A stretch of DNA of 9,584 bases from AC-69 sp036519575. Lineage in GTDB: Bacteria > Actinomycetota > UBA4738 > HRBIN12. Positions 6,800 to 9,584 of this stretch are shown one piece after another (position 1 is the stretch's first letter; every line of letters starts with the position of its first letter). A program made the position numbers and the translations under genes. The stretch covers positions 1-9,584 of the forward strand of contig DATDKZ010000096.1 of assembly GCA_036519575.1 (NCBI GenBank), given 5' to 3'. A model generated the notes under the pieces. The model was not told the origin of the DNA and did not search any database. It saw only the letters and a program-made list of their open reading frames with translations.

Positions 6800-6811
6800 C
6801 CTCCGAGGAGG
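6800..6811. repeat. inverted repeat in the pncA-acyP divergent region
   Basis: CCTCC-GA-GGAGG is a 5-2-5 inverted repeat. On the minus strand its proximal arm is the ribosome binding site of the nicotinamidase gene. It lies directly downstream of the candidate minus-strand -10 box, where an operator could act. Much of it may simply reflect the GGAGG site, so a regulatory role is only a possibility. Confidence 0.35.
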
Positions 6812-6817
6812 ATTGTA
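6812..6817 (-). promoter_or_regulatory. candidate -10 box of the nicotinamidase promoter
   Basis: Read on the minus strand this is TACAAT, one base from the TATAAT consensus. It would start transcription near 6805, giving a leader of about 15 bases that just includes the GGAGG site (6804-6800). No good -35 box is visible upstream. The location between two divergent genes fits a promoter. Confidence 0.45.
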
Positions 6818-6874
6818 GGGACAGAGATTGGATCGGTTGGACGGCCATTGGGGCGCATCGGCAAGAATCTCGCC

Positions 6875-7144
6875 GTGAAGCGGGTTCGCGTGGTGGTCGC
6901 GGGGCGCGTCCAGGGAGTGTTCTTCCGCTCGACGTGCGCGACGTTGGCCCGACGCCGAGGGCTCACCGGCTTCGTCCGCAATCTCCCGGATGGGCGGGTG
7001 GAGGCGGTCTTCGAGGGGATCGACGACGACGTGGACGCGTTGGTGGCGTGGTGCGGTGTGGGACCGGACCATGGCCGCGTGGACCGGGTCGAGGTCACCG
7101 CCGAAGAGGTTCGCGGGGAGCGCGACTTCCGGGTCACCGACTGA
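6875..7144 (+). CDS. acyP: acylphosphatase
   Basis: A small cytoplasmic enzyme that hydrolyses the carboxyl-phosphate bond of acylphosphates; its physiological role in bacteria is unclear. From GTG 6875 it has 89 residues, the standard family length. It begins MKRVRVVVAGRVQGVFFR with the phosphate-binding arginine R18 and continues to GFVRNLPDG with the catalytic asparagine N36, the two signature blocks of the family. An in-frame TTG at 6848 would add nine residues (MGRIGKNLA) that do not belong to the domain, so I prefer GTG 6875. Neither start has a ribosome binding site. The gene lies directly before smc, as in many actinobacteria, separated by 64 bases. Confidence 0.93.
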   Translation: MKRVRVVVAGRVQGVFFRSTCATLARRRGLTGFVRNLPDGRVEAVFEGIDDDVDALVAWCGVGPDHGRVDRVEVTAEEVRGERDFRVTD

Positions 7145-7190
7145 CCCGAAGTTCCTGGTCAAACCGGGGAAACGCCTGCCCGGGCGCTGC

Positions 7191-7196
7191 TAGCAT
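7191..7196 (+). promoter_or_regulatory. candidate -10 box upstream of smc
   Basis: TAGCAT fits TAnnnT and lies twelve bases before the smc ATG, which would leave a leader of only about five or six bases. There is no Shine-Dalgarno sequence before smc (the bases are a C-rich stretch), consistent with a nearly leaderless message. No convincing -35 box is seen. smc could also be read from acyP. Confidence 0.35.
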
Positions 7197-7208
7197 CGGC
7201 CCCCAGAC

Positions 7209-9584
7209 ATGTTCCTTCGATCCCTCCAGATCCGAGGCTTCAAGTCCTTCGCCGAGAAGACGGTCCTCGAGTTCGTCCCGGGGATCAGCGTCATCGTCGG
7301 TCCGAACGGGTCAGGCAAGTCCAACCTGGTCGACGCAATCAGCTGGGTCCTGGGAGAGCAAGGCCCAAGAGCGTTGCGTGGAAATCAGATGGCGGACGTC
7401 ATCTTCGCCGGGAGCCCGAAGCGCCCGGCCTTGGGGATGGCGGAGGTCAAGCTCGTGATCGACAACTCGGCCGGCCTGATCCCCGTGCCCATGAGCGAGA
7501 TCGAGGTCAGCAGGACGATCTTTCGGAGCGGCGACAGCGAGTACCGGATCGGGGGGCGGGTGTGCCGCTTGCTCGACGTGCAGGAGCTGCTGTCGGAGAG
7601 CGGGATCGGGCGTGCTCTGCACACCATCGTCAGCCAGGGGCAGCTCGAGGATGTGCTCACCGCCAGGCCCGAGGAGCGCCGGCGATACATCGAGGAGGCC
7701 GCGGGCATCGCCAAGCACCGGCAGCGACGCGAGCGGGCCGAGCGCAAGCTGGCGGGGCTGGAGCAGGATCTGGTGCGGTTGTCGGACGTCCTGGCCGAGC
7801 TCCGGCGCCAACTGAAGCCGCTGAAGCAGCAGGCCGAGATGGCCCATCGACACGAGGAGCTGACGGCCGAGGCGGACGCTGTGTCCGTGAAGCTCGCCGC
7901 GGCTCGCCTCCGGGAGCTGCTGGCCGAGCGTGACCGCCGAACCGGAGGGTGGAACGAGGGCCTGGACCTGCGGAAGCAGGCTCGTGAGCGACTGGACTCC
8001 CTCGACCAGGACGTGGCGAGCGCGGCCGACGCGCGGGCCAGCGCGGTGTGGAGGCTCCAGGAGGCCGAGGCTCTGTTCCGGCAGTCCCAGGAGGAGAAGT
8101 CCTCCGCGGAGCGGGCGCTTCGCATGGCCGTTGAAGCCGAGTCGATGGTGCGGACACAGCTGGCGACCGAAGCCTCGCGGCACATCCGCCTGACGGCGAT
8201 GGACGAGGACTCCGCCCGGATGGAGGCCCGCTTGGCTGAGGTGGCCGCCGAGCTGGAGCAGTGCGAGCGCGAGCTCGACGAGGCGGAACGGGGATTCCGC
8301 GAGGCCGTCGAGTCGCGGCGGCTCGTGGAAGAGGAGCGGCGCCGGATCTCAGAGGAGGCCGCGGCTCACCGCGCGGAGATGGAGACGCTCAGGGCCTCGC
8401 TGGCCTCGCAGGATCGCGAGCGGGCCCGGCTGGAGGAGCACCTCGGGGAGGTGCGCAGACGTCGCACGGCGGTGGAAGGCGAGCGAGCCCGGCTGGGAGC
8501 GGAGGTGGAACGGCTCGACGGAGAGGGTGCCCCGATCTCCGAACGCAAGGCGGCAGCGGAACGGGAGCGGATCGAGCTCGTCCACCGGGTCGGCGAGCTC
8601 GAGGAGGGCGAGCGGCGCCTCCTGGGCCGCCGGGAGCTGCTGGAAGCTCGGAAGGCGGACGTGGACGAGACGCCGGGGTCCCGATTTCTCGCATCGCACG
8701 CCAGACGTGCCGTCGGGCTTCTGGGCACGCTGGTCGAGGCCGAGAAGGGATGGGAACGCGCGCTCGTCGCGGGCCTCGGCCCTTTCGCCGACGCGGTGGT
8801 CTATGCGGAGTTGGACGTCGCGATCGAGGAGTCATCGAACGGCGAGGGGGCGACGCTCGCGGTCGTCGGCGGCAGCCCGGCGACGTTCGCGCTTCCGGAT
8901 GAACGCACCCTGCTCTCGATCGTCTCGGCCGATCCCGCGGCTCGCGGGCTCGTCTCGACGGTCCTGAGGGACATCTACATCGCCGACTCGCTCGAGGAGG
9001 CGGTGGGGAAGCACCGTATCCACCCCACGTGCGCGTTCGTCACAGCCGACGGCGTGCTGATCGGCCCGGCATTCATCCGAACCTCCGCGTCGGCCTCCCG
9101 CGGGGACGAGATCGCGCGCGAGCTTGCAAAGGTGGAGCACGATCTGGCCCGGATCCGGTCGTCGGTTCGACCCGCGCGTCACCGGTTGGGACAAGCGGAG
9201 GCTGAGTTCGAGCGGCTGTCCAGGCAGCTCGAGGGCCTCGACACGGCGATCACGCGCGCCGCCGAGGCCATGGCCCGCCTGGAGACCGAGGCGAACGCGC
9301 TGGCCCGGGAGGAGGAGAGCCTGGGCCAGCGGCTGGCGGGGGTGGAGGACGCGGCCGCGGCCTGGCGCGACCGGCTGGCTGCGGCCGAGCCAGCGACCCA
9401 CGCGCTGCCGGACCTTCCCCGGGCGCCCGAGCCACCGATCCAGCACCGGGTGGCGGTGGAGACGCTGCGGCGAGACCGGGCTGGGATCTCTGCCCGGCTT
9501 GCGTCGGTCCGGGCCGACCGCGCCGCGCTCGCCGCACAGGATCCGGAGTCGCTGTCGGCCGCGCTCGACGCCGCTAGCGCCGAG
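7209..9584 (+). CDS. smc: chromosome segregation ATPase SMC (partial, runs off the right end)
   Basis: SMC forms a homodimer that, with ScpA and ScpB, loads on DNA and folds and separates sister chromosomes. The visible 792 codons have no stop; full-length proteins have about 1,150-1,200 residues, so the C-terminal coiled coil and head (signature motif, Walker B) lie beyond the window. Seen here: the N-terminal head (1-170) with LQIRGFKSF, Walker A GPNGSGKS (31-38), the arginine finger R57 in ALRG, FAGS (66-69), and the Q-loop SQGQLEDVL (142-150) followed by PEERR. A coiled coil (about 170-490) rich in Glu, Arg, Ala and Leu follows, then the hinge (about 500-632) starting VGLLGTLVEAEKGWERAL. 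The returning coiled coil starts near 633. The end of the hinge (615-632) has few glycines compared with the family. ATG 7209 is the family start. Confidence 0.96.
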   Translation, partial: MFLRSLQIRGFKSFAEKTVLEFVPGISVIVGPNGSGKSNLVDAISWVLGEQGPRALRGNQMADVIFAGSPKRPALGMAEVKLVIDNSAGLIPVPMSEIEVSRTIFRSGDSEYRIGGRVCRLLDVQELLSESGIGRALHTIVSQGQLEDVLTARPEERRRYIEEAAGIAKHRQRRERAERKLAGLEQDLVRLSDVLAELRRQLKPLKQQAEMAHRHEELTAEADAVSVKLAAARLRELLAERDRRTGGWNEGLDLRKQARERLDSLDQDVASAADARASAVWRLQEAEALFRQSQEEKSSAERALRMAVEAESMVRTQLATEASRHIRLTAMDEDSARMEARLAEVAAELEQCERELDEAERGFREAVESRRLVEEERRRISEEAAAHRAEMETLRASLASQDRERARLEEHLGEVRRRRTAVEGERARLGAEVERLDGEGAPISERKAAAERERIELVHRVGELEEGERRLLGRRELLEARKADVDETPGSRFLASHARRAVGLLGTLVEAEKGWERALVAGLGPFADAVVYAELDVAIEESSNGEGATLAVVGGSPATFALPDERTLLSIVSADPAARGLVSTVLRDIYIADSLEEAVGKHRIHPTCAFVTADGVLIGPAFIRTSASASRGDEIARELAKVEHDLARIRSSVRPARHRLGQAEAEFERLSRQLEGLDTAITRAAEAMARLETEANALAREEESLGQRLAGVEDAAAAWRDRLAAAEPATHALPDLPRAPEPPIQHRVAVETLRRDRAGISARLASVRADRAALAAQDPESLSAALDAASAE

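Noticed and set aside
6791..7162. N-terminal extension of about 124 residues on the nicotinamidase
   Set aside because: It is antisense to the acylphosphatase gene, shows no homology I recognise, and GTG 6790 has a good GGAGG site at the family's normal start.
7311..8902. Several 200-290 codon open frames on both strands overlapping smc
   Set aside because: They are Arg/Pro/Ala-rich shadows of the long smc frame, which is continuous from 7209 to the window end.

Overview
This is a dense housekeeping stretch from a high-GC bacterium, most likely an actinomycete-type lineage (Actinomycetota). I infer this from the GC-rich third codon positions, the frequent GTG starts (about six of ten genes), and the gene order. 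The run SepIVA-like protein, DUF177, L32, RNase III, Fpg, acylphosphatase, SMC follows the actinobacterial arrangement. I could not assign a genus; the region looks like an uncultured or poorly sampled lineage. There are no RNA genes, CRISPR arrays, insertion sequences or phage genes, and no gap without a gene longer than about 85 bases.

Layout. recG (replication-fork repair helicase) fills the left end. After 57 bases a compact plus-strand cluster starts at rsmD and runs through coaD, a SepIVA/DivIVA-like coiled-coil gene, a DUF177/YceD gene, rpmF, rnc and mutM. Most joints are tight or overlapping (coaD/sepIVA share one base, sepIVA/DUF177 share at least one, rnc/mutM abut with no spacer). 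A nicotinamidase gene follows on the minus strand, convergent with mutM and divergent from acylphosphatase. The last gene is smc, on the plus strand, which runs off the right edge with 792 codons visible.

How the genes fit together. The cluster mixes ribosome production (RsmD methylates 16S rRNA, DUF177 is linked to 23S rRNA accumulation, L32 is a ribosomal protein, RNase III processes rRNA), coenzyme A synthesis (CoaD), septation and cell-wall growth (SepIVA-like) and genome upkeep (RecG, Fpg, SMC). Nicotinamidase (NAD salvage) breaks into this order in the opposite orientation.

Nothing here looks like a wholly new system. The points most worth a second look are: an Fpg glycosylase whose only possible start gives Met-Glu-Leu-Pro instead of Met-Pro-Glu-Leu-Pro, so the catalytic N-terminal proline is missing; a short SepIVA-like protein; an SMC hinge that lacks the usual glycine-rich end; and genes that head transcripts (rsmD, acyP, smc) lacking a Shine-Dalgarno site while most genes inside the cluster have one.
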